Shown: positions 1 to 8,074 of the stretch, one piece after another | How positions within the stretch are numbered: the stretch's first letter is position 1 | How the letters are laid out: the number at the start of each line of letters is the position of its first letter | Assembly: GCA_019359435.1 (NCBI GenBank) | Contig: JAHHHI010000103.1 | Coordinates: 1-64,000 of the forward strand | From: Kaiparowitsia implicata GSE-PSE-MK54-09C | GTDB lineage: Bacteria > Cyanobacteriota > Cyanobacteriia > Elainellales > Elainellaceae | Length of the DNA: 64,000 bases | Direction: 5' to 3' | The notes under the pieces: generated by a model | Database searches by the model: none | Seen by the model: only the letters and a program-made list of their open reading frames with translations | What the model was told of the DNA's origin: nothing | Translations under genes and position numbers: made by a program

Positions 1-665
1 ATCGGGAGCTGGCGAGGGCAGAGGGGCAGCTCGGGCAATTGATCGCTGGGGGTGCGCAAGCGCGCGGAAGAATCGCCGAGATCGAGCTGCAGATCACGCA
101 GTTGCAGCAGACTTTTCTCAGTGAGGCGGCGCAGGAGTTGAGCAGCGTGCAGGCGAGCTCGGCCGAGTTGCGGGAGCGCCGCATTGCCGCAGAAAGCGAG
201 CTGGCAAAGACCACGATCCGTGCGCCGCAGAGCGGGCAGGTGCATGAAGTCGCCATCCACACTGTGGGCGGGGTGGCAGGGGCCGGTGAGACGCTGATGC
301 GTATCGTGCCGATCGCCGATGCCCTGAGCATCGAAGTGAGGATCGCGCCGCAGGACATTGACCAGGTGCATGTCAACCAAAAGGTTCTACTTCGCTTCTC
401 CGCCTTCAATCTGCGCACCACCCCAGAGCTGGATGGCACGGTCACCCGCCTTTCAGCGGACCTGACACGGGATGCACAGACAGGCGTAAGTTACTACACC
501 GCACGTATCGCCGTCGACGAGGGGGAGCTGACCCGGCTGCCGGATCTGGCGCTGACGTCCGGCATGCCGGTGGAAGCCTTCATTCAAACCGGGGAACGTA
601 CAGCCCTAAGTTACCTGACCAAGCCAATTGCCGACCAGATCATGCGGTCGTTCCGCAGCGAGTAG
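1..665 (+). CDS. HlyD/PrsE-type periplasmic adaptor of a type I secretion system (3' part)
   Basis: The gene runs in from the left edge; the first complete codon is at base 3. The visible part begins in a long alpha-helical coiled coil rich in Ala, Glu and Gln, continues into the second half of a lipoyl-like beta motif (TIRAPQSGQVHE, then VGGVAGAGETLMRI) and ends in the beta-barrel region typical of membrane fusion proteins. Such adaptors link an inner-membrane ABC exporter to a TolC-like outer-membrane channel and export RTX-type proteins unfolded. The ABC protein is presumably upstream, outside the window. The RTX protein at 57.8-59.7 kb is a possible cargo, but that link is inference. A small gene follows 13 bases downstream. 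Confidence 0.88.
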   Translation, partial: RELARAEGQLGQLIAGGAQARGRIAEIELQITQLQQTFLSEAAQELSSVQASSAELRERRIAAESELAKTTIRAPQSGQVHEVAIHTVGGVAGAGETLMRIVPIADALSIEVRIAPQDIDQVHVNQKVLLRFSAFNLRTTPELDGTVTRLSADLTRDAQTGVSYYTARIAVDEGELTRLPDLALTSGMPVEAFIQTGERTALSYLTKPIADQIMRSFRSE

Positions 666-678
666 TTAGGAGACAGAC

Positions 679-903
679 ATGTCTGAGTGGATTGCTTTTA
701 CCCATTGGCAGGAGTGCAAGGCCATGGAGCGGCCAGGCTACATATTTGAGGTGGTGAATACCGACGAGCAACATATGATGACAACCTGCACCCCTACCGT
801 GGAGGTGCCATTCGACTGGACTTCTTTACCCGCCAAGTTCCGCTTGGTAGCGGAGCCACCGCTAAAGCGCTCGGATCCATTGCCTCCTCCAATTCAGAAG
901 TAG
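679..903 (+). CDS. small hypothetical protein downstream of the T1SS adaptor
   Basis: A 74-residue protein starting at an ATG preceded by TTAGGAGACAGAC, a strong ribosome binding site, only 13 bases after the adaptor stop codon, so it is very probably co-transcribed. No signal peptide or membrane helix is evident. It contains two Cys (CKAMERPG and TTCTPT), several Trp and a proline-rich C-terminus (DPLPPP). I do not recognise the family. The position suggests a role connected with the exported protein or exporter, but nothing in the sequence proves it. Confidence 0.6.
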   Translation: MSEWIAFTHWQECKAMERPGYIFEVVNTDEQHMMTTCTPTVEVPFDWTSLPAKFRLVAEPPLKRSDPLPPPIQK

Positions 904-963
904 GCCCCGGTGTCTGAGGATCAGGGAGTTTGAGTCCAGAATCTAGTCAGCATTCGACAGTTT

Positions 964-1252
964 CCGACAGGTCGACGCGCCGTCCTGGTCACCAAGCGCT
1001 CCTTCTAACGTCATCGTCGCTTGCGCTCGTTTGCGGTGGCTCGGGTTCTCCTGCCGCCCGCTGTTTCGCCCATACAGATGCGTGGTCCGAATGCAATTCA
1101 AGCGAGGAACGTCCCATCACAGACCTGTCGCAGCGCCTGATCGCCTTCTTTGCCATGTGATTGATGCCGAGAACCGGGGCGGTCAGCAGCAACAGGTTTT
1201 CGCGGCGCTGACTGCGGAGCGAGACGATGTCGCGGCGTGGCTGACAAGCTGA
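964..1252 (+). pseudogene. decayed copy of the coiled-coil envelope gene at 33088 and its leader
   Basis: This stretch aligns base by base with about 32925-33260, which holds the promoter, leader and first codons of the intact coiled-coil gene at 33088. Shared blocks include GGCGGTCAGCAGCAACAGGT (one base differs) and GAGCGAGACGATGTCGCGG. The reading frame reads as TDLSQRL, then IAFFAM, then a frame-shifted GGQQQQV-like part and ERDDVA. The copy lacks most of the transmembrane segment, is frame-shifted and ends after about 40 codons at a TGA. The upstream leader is conserved too, so a whole gene start was duplicated and then decayed. Direction of duplication is not known. Confidence 0.75.
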
Positions 1253-1760
1253 TTTGCTCGAGCGGGTAGCCGAAAGGCACCCCGCTAAGGCGGCAAGATA
1301 CAAGCGCTCGGCGAGGAATGAGTGAGCGTCATTGCACTGGAGTCATTTGCCCGGTCATGGCAGAAGTTGCGTGCCTCCGGTCTCATAAATTGGCCGATGG
1401 CGGGCTATGTGTACGCGCCGACAGTCAGACAGTCCGGCATCTGGATATGAGCCAAGAACGATTCCTCGAAAGTCACGACGCTTTCGAGCTTCGCCCTGAT
1501 GCAGAGCAGCATAGGCCGCCATTTGCCGCGGCAGTCCTGCTCCAAAAAGCTGAAACAGTCCTAATGCTGGTTCGGGGCGGCATCTGACGCTACTCAGCAA
1601 CCGATGCTGTCGTCCAAAAAAGACCCCGGTCATATGCATGAACCGGGGCCATCAAGGGGGGAATTTTGTCAGCAGGGGCATACCTGCGGACAAACAAGCG
1701 GTCTAAGGACGACGGCCCGCCTGGACGCTCTCGGCGCCCGCGCGAGCCCCTCCTTCAGTT
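1253..1760. other. gene-poor stretch
   Basis: No convincing gene was found. Open frames exist on both strands, but none has a recognisable domain, a good ribosome binding site or a signal peptide. A few codons near 1340-1580 on the minus strand look faintly coding and could be the remains of a lost gene; I could not assign a family. Confidence 0.4.
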
Positions 1761-2702
1761 TCACTGCGCCGACTGGTTGGGATTGTTGGTCCCCTGACCG
1801 CCCGCTCCTTGCGAACTATTGTGACTAGAGCCTTGACCAGGATTTGTCTGGTCAGCAAGTCCGGAACGGCTCTGGCCCTGACCGCCATGCGAGCCGCTAC
1901 CGTTGTCACCGTCGTTCGACTGGTTGGGATTGTCGGTTCCCTGTCCGCCAGCGCCTTGAGAATTATTATTTCCCGAACTTTTGCCCGGGTTGGTCCCATC
2001 ACCAAGGCCTGAATGGCTGCCGTGGTCCACACCGTCGCCACCAGTGTTGCCGTTGCCTCCGGTATTGCCGTTACCGCCGGTGTGGCCGTTACCGCCAGCA
2101 TTTCCGTTTCCACCAGTGTTGCCGTTACCACCAGTGTTGCCATCACCGTCGGTATCGCCGTCACCGCCCGTATCGCCGTTGCCGCCGGTGTCGCCGTTGC
2201 CGCCAGTGTTGCCATCACCGCCGGTATTACTGTCACCGCCGATATTGCCGGCGCCGCCGGTGTTGATAAGAGTGTTGCCGTTGCCGTTGGCAGAGGTGTT
2301 GCCAACGGGCGCGGCAGTAACGCCGTCTCCAGTTACGCCGCCGATTGGGGTGCCGGTGCCGCGACTAATACTACCCGTTGTCGTCAGATCAACTGGGTTT
2401 TCGATGCTGGAGACTAGGTCGCAGGGTTCGGTGTGAAAAACTTCATCATCATAGCGTTGATAAGTAGCTCCCAGCCGAATGTTGTTTTGGGCATACCAAG
2501 TTTCTTCACTGGTGACATAGCAACAGGGTGGTGCCGCCATTTCGCTGACTTCGGTGATGGATCCGCCCTCAAGAGCCGATCGACAGGTCAACGCCTGGAC
2601 ATCAGTTGCCATTGAAGGGGCAGTTTGAGCTAACGCCGCGGGCGACATCATACCAACGACAGCACAAGAACTGACGGCCGTTAGAAAAACTAACGTTTTC
2701 AT
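1761..2702 (-). CDS. secreted glycine/asparagine-repeat protein
   Basis: A 313-residue protein. The start at 2702 is chosen because TTAATGAGGAGATTACAA directly precedes the ATG and a signal peptide begins there (MKTLVFLTAV, cleavage near ALAQ-TAP). After a Cys-containing head domain of about 110 residues (six Cys, including a CC pair), a low-complexity region follows: about 13 hexapeptide units of the form [ND]GxTGG at residues 149-224. A Gly/Ser/Asn/Gln tail then contains two copies of a block with SQGAGGQGT and NPNQS. The product is probably exported; the repeat region looks like a flexible linker or adhesive, matrix-like segment. I do not recognise the head domain. No gene partner is close. 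Confidence 0.75.
   Translation of the reverse strand: MKTLVFLTAVSSCAVVGMMSPAALAQTAPSMATDVQALTCRSALEGGSITEVSEMAAPPCCYVTSEETWYAQNNIRLGATYQRYDDEVFHTEPCDLVSSIENPVDLTTTGSISRGTGTPIGGVTGDGVTAAPVGNTSANGNGNTLINTGGAGNIGGDSNTGGDGNTGGNGDTGGNGDTGGDGDTDGDGNTGGNGNTGGNGNAGGNGHTGGNGNTGGNGNTGGDGVDHGSHSGLGDGTNPGKSSGNNNSQGAGGQGTDNPNQSNDGDNGSGSHGGQGQSRSGLADQTNPGQGSSHNSSQGAGGQGTNNPNQSAQ
1769..1971 (-). repeat. pair of direct repeats in the 3' part of the Gly/Asn-rich gene
   Basis: About 54 bases at 1769-1822 recur with few changes at 1918-1971. Both encode a NSQGAGGQGT-type block followed by NPNQS. The second protein copy lies at the extreme C-terminus. Confidence 0.7.
2031..2258 (-). repeat. 18-bp tandem repeats inside the Gly/Asn-rich gene
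   Basis: About 13 imperfect 18-base units, each encoding one hexapeptide of the type NGNTGG, lie head to tail in frame. Units differ mostly at Asn/Asp and Thr/Ala/His codons. Expansion or contraction by slippage would keep the frame. Confidence 0.8.
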
Positions 2703-4175
2703 TTGTAATCTCCTCATTAACCCCTTGCTCACCACAATCTTAAATGGCTCTATTCGTTGCACGGCTCCCTACTGTTTCCGGTAGAGTCTTCGTGAACGAC
2801 TTCGATTTTCCAAATCAGAAGCGGAGTTTGTGACTAGGACTCCCTAGCCAGAGATCGCTGGACCTAGCGCGGGAGGGGTTTCGGCAGAGGCGCCGGATCG
2901 ATGGCGATAATGCCGGTTCCAGTGCCCACGCGGAGCCGAGACACCCTGCAGAGGCTCCATGCGGGCCGGCTTGAATCTCCCCTTGAGACGTGCGGCTCTG
3001 TCATCGCAGTTGCACTGGCTACATTGGTGTGGTCAGGCATCGACGCGGGGCAGTCGACTAAAGCGTTCGCACGATTCAGTCGCGGACGGTGTTTTGACCC
3101 TCTTCGGTCCCAACACATCATGGGGGGTTCGATCTTTCTCGAGCAGGTGATCCGCACAATCCCCGCATCGTCGCCATTGAGGTGCTGGTGGTGACATGCT
3201 CAGCGCCGTGCGCATCGGGATCGTCGTCCACGAGCGGCCAATCCGCCTGCGCAATTTATCTGGTTCGCAGGTCGCCACATGCTTGTCGACGAGGGGGGTG
3301 GAATTTCCACCCATCTGCCCCAGCCTCTATTGGCAGAACACCCAAAGCATTGAGGCACTGCCCTTTTTGGCTGATATCTGGGCAAGCTCGACATCAATGT
3401 CGCGATGGGCACAGGCCTTGCCGCGTTGATATGGCGGCTGGACGGATTGAATGAGACCGGCCGTGAATGGTGCGAAAGTGCCGAACCCCAGCTGAGCTGG
3501 GCCTGCTTCGTGGATCGCCAGTACACGGCGGAAAAGTGGTAGACGCTGTGCCTTTGGGAGCTGGGACGTTCCGATCCGCAAATCATGACGCTATGTGAGA
3601 GCGGTCGGTCTGGCAGTCTGCCTCCCGAAAGCCCGCAAGACCGCGGCGGCGTCTTTATTTCTGGGAGCTGAGGACGGCCCTTAATGGGAAGATCATGGTG
3701 GGCCTCGGATTGCTTGTGGCGCCGTCCTGCCCATGCGCGAAAAGGGCCCCCATAAGCCAGATGCTGGCAGAAAGTCACCGGGCCAAGGGCCTTTCGGGCG
3801 CGCAACATGCATTCCCGGATCGTTGTTCACCATCTACCTCGCGATCTGCGCGCCGCGCCTCCGGGCCGATGAGATCGGTAGCAAGTCCGCGAACGCCGCT
3901 ATCAGACGCCGATCGAAGTTGCGCAGCTAAAAATGCGCGATAACGCAACACGCCCATGTTGGCGCACTGGCTCGATTTTCAAGGAAATGAACCACAGCCG
4001 CACCAGCGTAACCGCGCCAGATTGCTGAGCGCGTGCACCCCATGCCGGGATGCGCAGCGGGGCGAGATCTCTCCGTGGGCTGCGACCATGGTGTAGTCAA
4101 CGCCCCGCGAACGTCACCCCGTCAAAAAAAAGGGGCCCTTAACTCCAGGACAGTCGCAACGACGCGGCTATTCAG
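2703..4175. other. gene-free stretch of about 1.5 kb with a possible gene fragment
   Basis: The first bases are the promoter region of the repeat protein. The rest holds no gene I can support. A plus-strand fragment at 3375-3542 reads like real protein (KLDINVAMGTGLAALIWRLD, then WCESAEPQLSWACF, ending TAEKW-stop) but has no start codon or homology I recognise, so it is probably the tail of a decayed gene. Other long frames here overlap on both strands and look like GC-driven artefacts. Confidence 0.45.
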
Positions 4176-4201
4176 AAATAGTCTGCCGCGCATCCCTGGC
4201 A

Positions 4202-4474
4202 ATGATCGTTGACGCTTGCACAGATGTATTGGCAAATGTCGACATGACTTCAGACGAGGCCGATCAGCACATAATTCAATCCCGACGCTTCCTTGCGGAC
4301 TGGATAGCCGTGGGGGCGGGGAGCGAAATCGAGGAGGTACTCCAAATGGTCGGCAAAGAGATACTGATCCTCGAAGCGCTGGCCGAGGAGCATCCCGGTA
4401 AGGTAGGCAAGATCATCGCCCTGGCCACGGAATGGATCCAGTTCCAAGAAGGACTGAAGAAGCAACTCAACTGA
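4202..4474 (+). CDS. small conserved hypothetical protein, duplicated (copy 1)
   Basis: A 90-residue, acidic, helical protein without signal peptide or membrane helix. It is nearly identical to the product at 45661; differences cluster at residues 6-13 (ACTDVLANV against AYAEILAHI), while MTSDEADQHIIQ onward is almost unchanged. Retention of an open frame and conservative changes in both copies argue that it is expressed. The start codon is uncertain: the frame and the similarity extend upstream (EIVC-ASLAM), and no clear ribosome binding site precedes 4202. I do not recognise the family. It is followed after 97 bases by another small gene that was duplicated with it. Confidence 0.6.
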   Translation: MIVDACTDVLANVDMTSDEADQHIIQSRRFLADWIAVGAGSEIEEVLQMVGKEILILEALAEEHPGKVGKIIALATEWIQFQEGLKKQLN

Positions 4475-4571
4475 GATCTCCTCAGATGGCGATAATTGGC
4501 TAAGCCATGACCCACACAGGGCATTCCGCCCATGGGATGCATGATTTGCATATGAAGGCTGTAGGGTCAGC

Positions 4572-4799
4572 ATGGATAGCAGCGAAGCAATCGCCATCAT
4601 TAATCGGGAGCGCCGGCTCATTGAGGAGTGGGTCAATCAAGATGGGCTCCCGGATACAGCGGGCCTAATCAAAGATCGCCAGATTACGCAATGCTTGCGA
4701 GCCCTACGAGAGGCAGCCCGGTATGCACCCCTGCACGAGGCCGCGATGGTTGAGAAGATCGTCGAACTGGCGGAGACAAGGTTGAACTCGGCCCGGTAG
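4572..4799 (+). CDS. small conserved hypothetical protein, duplicated (copy 1)
   Basis: A 75-residue, charged helical protein starting MDSSEAIAII and containing NRERRLIEEWVNQDGLPDT and a C-terminal helix ending AETRLNSAR. It is nearly identical to the product of 46023. The start is fixed by comparing the two copies: upstream the reading frames diverge by a one-base difference, while from this ATG on the frame is preserved. Family and function are not recognised. The pair probably acts together, because the two genes were duplicated as a unit and both copies are open. Confidence 0.6.
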   Translation: MDSSEAIAIINRERRLIEEWVNQDGLPDTAGLIKDRQITQCLRALREAARYAPLHEAAMVEKIVELAETRLNSAR

Positions 4800-4893
4800 C
4801 CCCACCTCATCGCACCGCCCGCCCAGCCGCCGGATGTGATTTGTTCTTATTTCGTTCCCGGTGTTAGCGATATCTGCCCTGGGGGTGGAATCG

Positions 4894-5361
4894 ATGGCGA
4901 CACTGAGACAGCTGAAGGAGAGAGGCGACCGCATCGTCTTCTATTGCCGGGCAGACGTGGCGATGTGCACCCACAGCTGGGAACCCTCATGGGATCAGCT
5001 GATCCAGTATTTCGGACAGGAGGCAGACTTCACGCTTGATCGGTCGGAGTTCGGACGGCTGCTGTGCGAAAACTGCGGCGGCCGCGGCGCCAAGATCATC
5101 GTGCAGCCACCCGAGGGCACAACAGGTATGGGCGGAGGCTACGGCTACGATCACGGCCCGGGCCTGTCCGTCGATGAGGCTGCGCTCGAGCATCATGCCA
5201 GAGCGGCAGAGCGCAAACGCCTGGGCATCAAAAGCAGCGCCGAGATCAACGCTGAGAGCCGAGCGGCGCTAAAAGCCGCCAGGCTGGCCGAGCGGAAGGG
5301 GGAGCACTTCATCGGCCCGCCCAACCCGTGGGCGCACCGAAAGCGTGGCCGTTGGCTATAG
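4894..5361 (+). CDS. hypothetical protein with a CxxC-type zinc-binding look
   Basis: A 155-residue protein. The ATG at 4894 follows GGGGGTGGAATCG and is conserved in the broken copy at about 46340. The N-terminal half contains FYCRADVAMCTHSWEPSW and later LLCENCGGRGAKI, so four Cys and one His could form a metal site. The middle is Gly-rich (GMGGGYGYDHGPG) and the C-terminal third is a basic, Ala-rich helix ending in a polar tail. I do not recognise a named family. It follows the two small duplicated genes in the same orientation; only its first codons survive in the second copy of the block. Confidence 0.6.
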   Translation: MATLRQLKERGDRIVFYCRADVAMCTHSWEPSWDQLIQYFGQEADFTLDRSEFGRLLCENCGGRGAKIIVQPPEGTTGMGGGYGYDHGPGLSVDEAALEHHARAAERKRLGIKSSAEINAESRAALKAARLAERKGEHFIGPPNPWAHRKRGRWL

Positions 5362-5365
5362 CGAG

Positions 5366-5611
5366 TTAATCTTCCGCTTTCGGCAGTCCAGGCTCGAACC
5401 GGACATGCGTGCTGAAAAGGACATGATGTGTTTCGTCTGCTACGGCCACACTAAGCTCCAGCATGCCGTCCTTTGGAATTTCCTCAGCAGCGATTGCTGC
5501 GATGGTCTTCACGGCCTCTCGGTGAGCTTGTCGTTGGTCCGCAAAGTCGCGACCTTGGTGATCCAACGCGAGATCGCCGTTTTCAACGACGTCAAAGAAA
5601 AACCGCGGCAT
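5366..5611 (-). CDS. DUF6894 family protein
   Basis: An 81-residue cytoplasmic protein beginning MPRFFFDVVENGDLALD. The pattern of an N-terminal FFFD strand, an acidic turn, D-x-G and then an Ala-rich helix (AHREAVKTIAAIAAEE) followed by a beta strand is characteristic of the DUF6894 family, common in Hyphomicrobiales and of unknown function. The start at 5611 is preferred to the ATG 12 bases upstream because GGAGG sits just before it. The gene is divergent from the receiver at 5716 and shares its 104-base intergenic region. Confidence 0.8.
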   Translation of the reverse strand: MPRFFFDVVENGDLALDHQGRDFADQRQAHREAVKTIAAIAAEEIPKDGMLELSVAVADETHHVLFSTHVRFEPGLPKAED

Positions 5612-5715
5612 GATCACCTCCACATTCTTAACCTCAATACCCGGGCGACGGGCGGGTTCCGGGGGCGCGCCAACTTTGTCATTACATTGACTCCACCAAA
5701 GTGTAGGTTGACGCC

Positions 5716-6075
5716 ATGTCAGCCAAAGCGTTTCTCGCCCTGTTGCTCGAAGACGAGCCTCTTATCGCCATGGATATGGAGTTGATTCTGCAAGGCGCGG
5801 GCTTCGACGTGACGACTGTCGTGTCCTGTGTAGAGGCGAACAACTGGTTAGAGGTCCGCCGACCGGATATCGTTATTGTCGATATCATGTTGCGCGATGG
5901 TCCAAGCCACAACATCGTGGAGCGCCTGATCCAAGACGCAATTCCATTCGTTGTGCACTCTGGTGACCCGGTAAGCATGTATGCCGAGACAGCCTTTGCC
6001 CAAGGCCCATGGCTCAGCAAGCCTTCTTCACCAGACGAATTGGTCGGCGCCGTCCTCGCACTCCTCGCAACTTAG
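5716..6075 (+). CDS. single-domain response regulator (receiver only)
   Basis: A 119-residue stand-alone receiver domain. The acidic pocket is E12-D13, the phosphoacceptor Asp is D56 in DIVIVDIMLRDG, Ser82 takes the conserved Thr/Ser position and K102 precedes a Pro as in canonical receivers. There is no output domain, so it works by phosphotransfer or protein binding, like CheY or the single-domain regulators found beside rhizobial HWE/HisKA2 kinases. No kinase gene is in this window. The C-terminal end overlaps the 3' end of the decayed SRAP gene on the other strand by four bases. Confidence 0.85.
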   Translation: MSAKAFLALLLEDEPLIAMDMELILQGAGFDVTTVVSCVEANNWLEVRRPDIVIVDIMLRDGPSHNIVERLIQDAIPFVVHSGDPVSMYAETAFAQGPWLSKPSSPDELVGAVLALLAT

Positions 6076-6753
6076 AGGCTGTTGATTAGCGGCTTCTTGG
6101 TGTTAGTCCCCTCGTAGCGCGAGTTGGTCACCTCGCGGGCGACACGATGGAAGGTCAGCAGGGAAACGATCTGGCTGACGGGTATCAGAGCCTTCGCGTC
6201 ATCGCCCTAAAGGTCGGTGTCCAGCCAAGGGCTATCGTTCTCCGTCGGCAACATCACCGGCATCCGCGTAGGTATGCAAGCGATCTCGGGCACTGCCGGC
6301 GCCCTGATGATGGTGCAGCTGGTCACGCTCAGATAATCGTTGTGAGCCCAGAGGCCGGCAAAGCTGAAGCCCTCGCCATCTGGCATCTGCAGCAGCCATG
6401 GGTCCTTCTTCCCGTCGTCGTCCGAGACGGTCCATTCGAAGTAGCCCTCAGCCGGGACCAGGCAGCGCCGCGACTTCCAGGCATCGCGAAACGCCGGGGT
6501 GCTGTCGGCAGTCTCGATGCGGGCATTGAACAGCGTGGACCTGGGCAAGTCCCTGGCCCGAATGGCACCAGCCACCAGCGGCCTTCGTCCAGCTCCAGCT
6601 AGCAGGTCCTGTCGAGGTGGGCAAACTGCACGGTCTGGGTTGGCGCGATACTGCAGCGGGCTGGAGGTCTGTGGGTGACGGGCCCTTTTAGTGGATGCTG
6701 TAGAGGGCGTGCAGCTCCGCCTAGGGCATCTCGTTGGTGAAGCGTCCGCACAT
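6072..6753 (-). pseudogene. SRAP (YedK/HMCES-like) protein, multiply broken
   Basis: Reading the minus strand from ATG 6753 gives MCGRFTNEMP, with the catalytic Cys2 of SRAP proteins, then stop codons and a frame change, then IAPTQTV in a second frame, and then a third frame with AFRDAWKSRRCLVPAEGYFEW and GFSFAGLWA. Another in-frame stop precedes a C-terminal LIPVSQIVSLL and REVTNSRYEG tail. SRAP enzymes covalently shield abasic sites in single-stranded DNA. At least three internal stops and two frameshifts make this copy non-functional. It lies tail to tail with the receiver gene and just before a DNA ligase, so it may once have been part of a DNA-repair neighbourhood. Confidence 0.85.
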
Positions 6754-6851
6754 CAGTCGATTTCCTTCGTCCGGTGATCGAACTCCTCAAGGAACTCCCT
6801 GGCTTCCCCAGTCCAATTCTAGCCCTCGATGATGAGCGACGGGCCGCTCAT
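6753..6851 (-). pseudogene. remnant of a tiny gene coupled to the SRAP gene
   Basis: A 32-codon frame starts at ATG 6851 after a GGAGGA site and reads MSGPSLIIEG, a TAG stop, then NWTGEAREFLEEFDHRTKEID. Its TGA shares one base with the ATG of the SRAP pseudogene (TGATG), the arrangement of translationally coupled genes. The internal stop shows it has decayed with its partner. I do not know the family. Confidence 0.55.
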
Positions 6852-7044
6852 TTCCTCCAACGAGGGTCGATGGGGACGTTGCCCTCCCGCCAATCGCCGT
6901 AGGGGCATCAGGCGATGCCTGAGGCCGCCATGGGGCGACTGGTATCCAGTTCAAGCGCGTAGCCGGCTGCCGCGTCCAATCGGCTGGTGGACAGTTGGGA
7001 CCCGCATGCAGCGATTCTAGTCCGGGATCGTTTTGCTGTGCGAT

Positions 7045-7926
7045 ATGTCAGCGATCCTGAAGCCGTTGCCCTTCATGCACCCCAGGTTGATCGACGGCCC
7101 AGCCAAGGGCGATTTCTGGCTGCACGAAATCAAGTATGACGGCTATCGCACCCAGCTGGTGGTAGAGGACGGCGTAGCGCGCGCCTTCACGCGGAATGGC
7201 CATGACTGGACCGCCAAGTACGGCCCCATCATTGCCGCCGCCCAAACCTTCCCATGCACATCGGCGATCGTCGACGGCGAGATCGTTGTCCAGGACGAAA
7301 ACGGCGTCAGCGACTTCGCCGCGCTGCGCTCGGCAATCACCATAGAACCGCATCGCCTGACCTTTTTCGCATTCGATCTGCTGCATCTCAATGGGCATGA
7401 TGTCAGAGACATCATCCTCGAGGACCGCCGCGAGCTCCTGGGTGATCTGATCGAAGACCGCGATCCCATCCATCTGAGCTCTGAATATGATGGCGAGGGC
7501 GCCGGTTTCTTTGCCGTCGCTGAGGCGAGGGGGCTGGAGGGCATCGTCTCGAAGAAGAAGGGGAGCCGCTACATCGCGGGAGAGACTGACCTGTGGGTCA
7601 AGACCAAAGCCTGGGAGGTCGACGACTTGGACGTCGCGGGGGTCAAACGGGGTGACGATGGCTTGCCCTATGCAATGTTCACTCGGGAAGGCGAGTATGT
7701 CGGCGCAGCCATCGTCTCGCTCCGGTCCAAGCTGCGGGAGAAATTCTGGCGCTTTGTGGAGGAGCGCGGCACTGCAGGCACGCCGGCATGGGGGAAGCGA
7801 GAGAAACACGCAACCTGGCTGCGGCCCGGCATGCGGGCCACCGTCCGCTATCTCAAGGGGAGTAACAAGCTGCGCCATGCCAGCATCAAGGCAATTAAGA
7901 TTCCAGCTGACGGGGACGATCTTTGA
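7045..7926 (+). CDS. ATP-dependent DNA ligase, LigD/LigC-type
   Basis: A 293-residue stand-alone ligase with nucleotidyltransferase and OB domains and no polymerase or nuclease domain. Motif I is EIKYDGYR with the adenylated Lys at residue 30; motif III is VDGEIVV; FDLLHL, EGIVSKK and WVKTKAW follow as motifs IIIa, IV and V. The C-terminal OB part contains RPGMRATVRYL and LRHASIKAI. Such ligases seal breaks in bacterial non-homologous end joining together with Ku; two Ku genes lie at 46.6-48.3 kb. The start at ATG 7045 is preferred to TTG 7033. The gene stands alone, with a gene-poor region upstream. Confidence 0.9.
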   Translation: MSAILKPLPFMHPRLIDGPAKGDFWLHEIKYDGYRTQLVVEDGVARAFTRNGHDWTAKYGPIIAAAQTFPCTSAIVDGEIVVQDENGVSDFAALRSAITIEPHRLTFFAFDLLHLNGHDVRDIILEDRRELLGDLIEDRDPIHLSSEYDGEGAGFFAVAEARGLEGIVSKKKGSRYIAGETDLWVKTKAWEVDDLDVAGVKRGDDGLPYAMFTREGEYVGAAIVSLRSKLREKFWRFVEERGTAGTPAWGKREKHATWLRPGMRATVRYLKGSNKLRHASIKAIKIPADGDDL

Positions 7927-8074
7927 CCCGCTGCAGGCCGGCAATGTTCGCCTCGGCCTCATGCTGATACGCCGGTACCGGTTCATCGGAGACCGTGTCC
8001 AAGCGGCCCAAACTTCTCTTCGCTTCTTCGTATCTCATAGCGTGACCAGTGGACAAACGTTCGGCAACAGGATA

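Larger units (their letters stand above)
4176..4930 (+). repeat. segmental duplication, copy 1 (copy 2 at about 45636-46370)
   Basis: The DNA from GAAATAGTCTGC at about 4176 to the first codons of the 4894 gene is repeated at 45636-46370 in the same orientation, including both small genes, the spacer with ATGCATGATTTGCATATGAAGG, and the GGTGGAATCGATGGCGACACTGAG-like start region of the third gene. Both copies of the two small genes remain open; the third gene is lost in copy 2. Confidence 0.85.

Noticed and set aside
2031-2258. CRISPR-like periodicity
   Set aside because: Units are 18 bases, contiguous and in frame with a protein; there are no spacers and no cas genes.
1981-2436. Pro-rich and Cys-rich plus-strand frames over the 18-bp repeats
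   Set aside because: They are complementary readings of the repeat array; the minus-strand frame has a ribosome binding site and signal peptide.
3200-3808. 202-codon minus-strand frame
   Set aside because: No ribosome binding site or motif; a plus-strand fragment in the same place looks more protein-like, though it is also not a gene.
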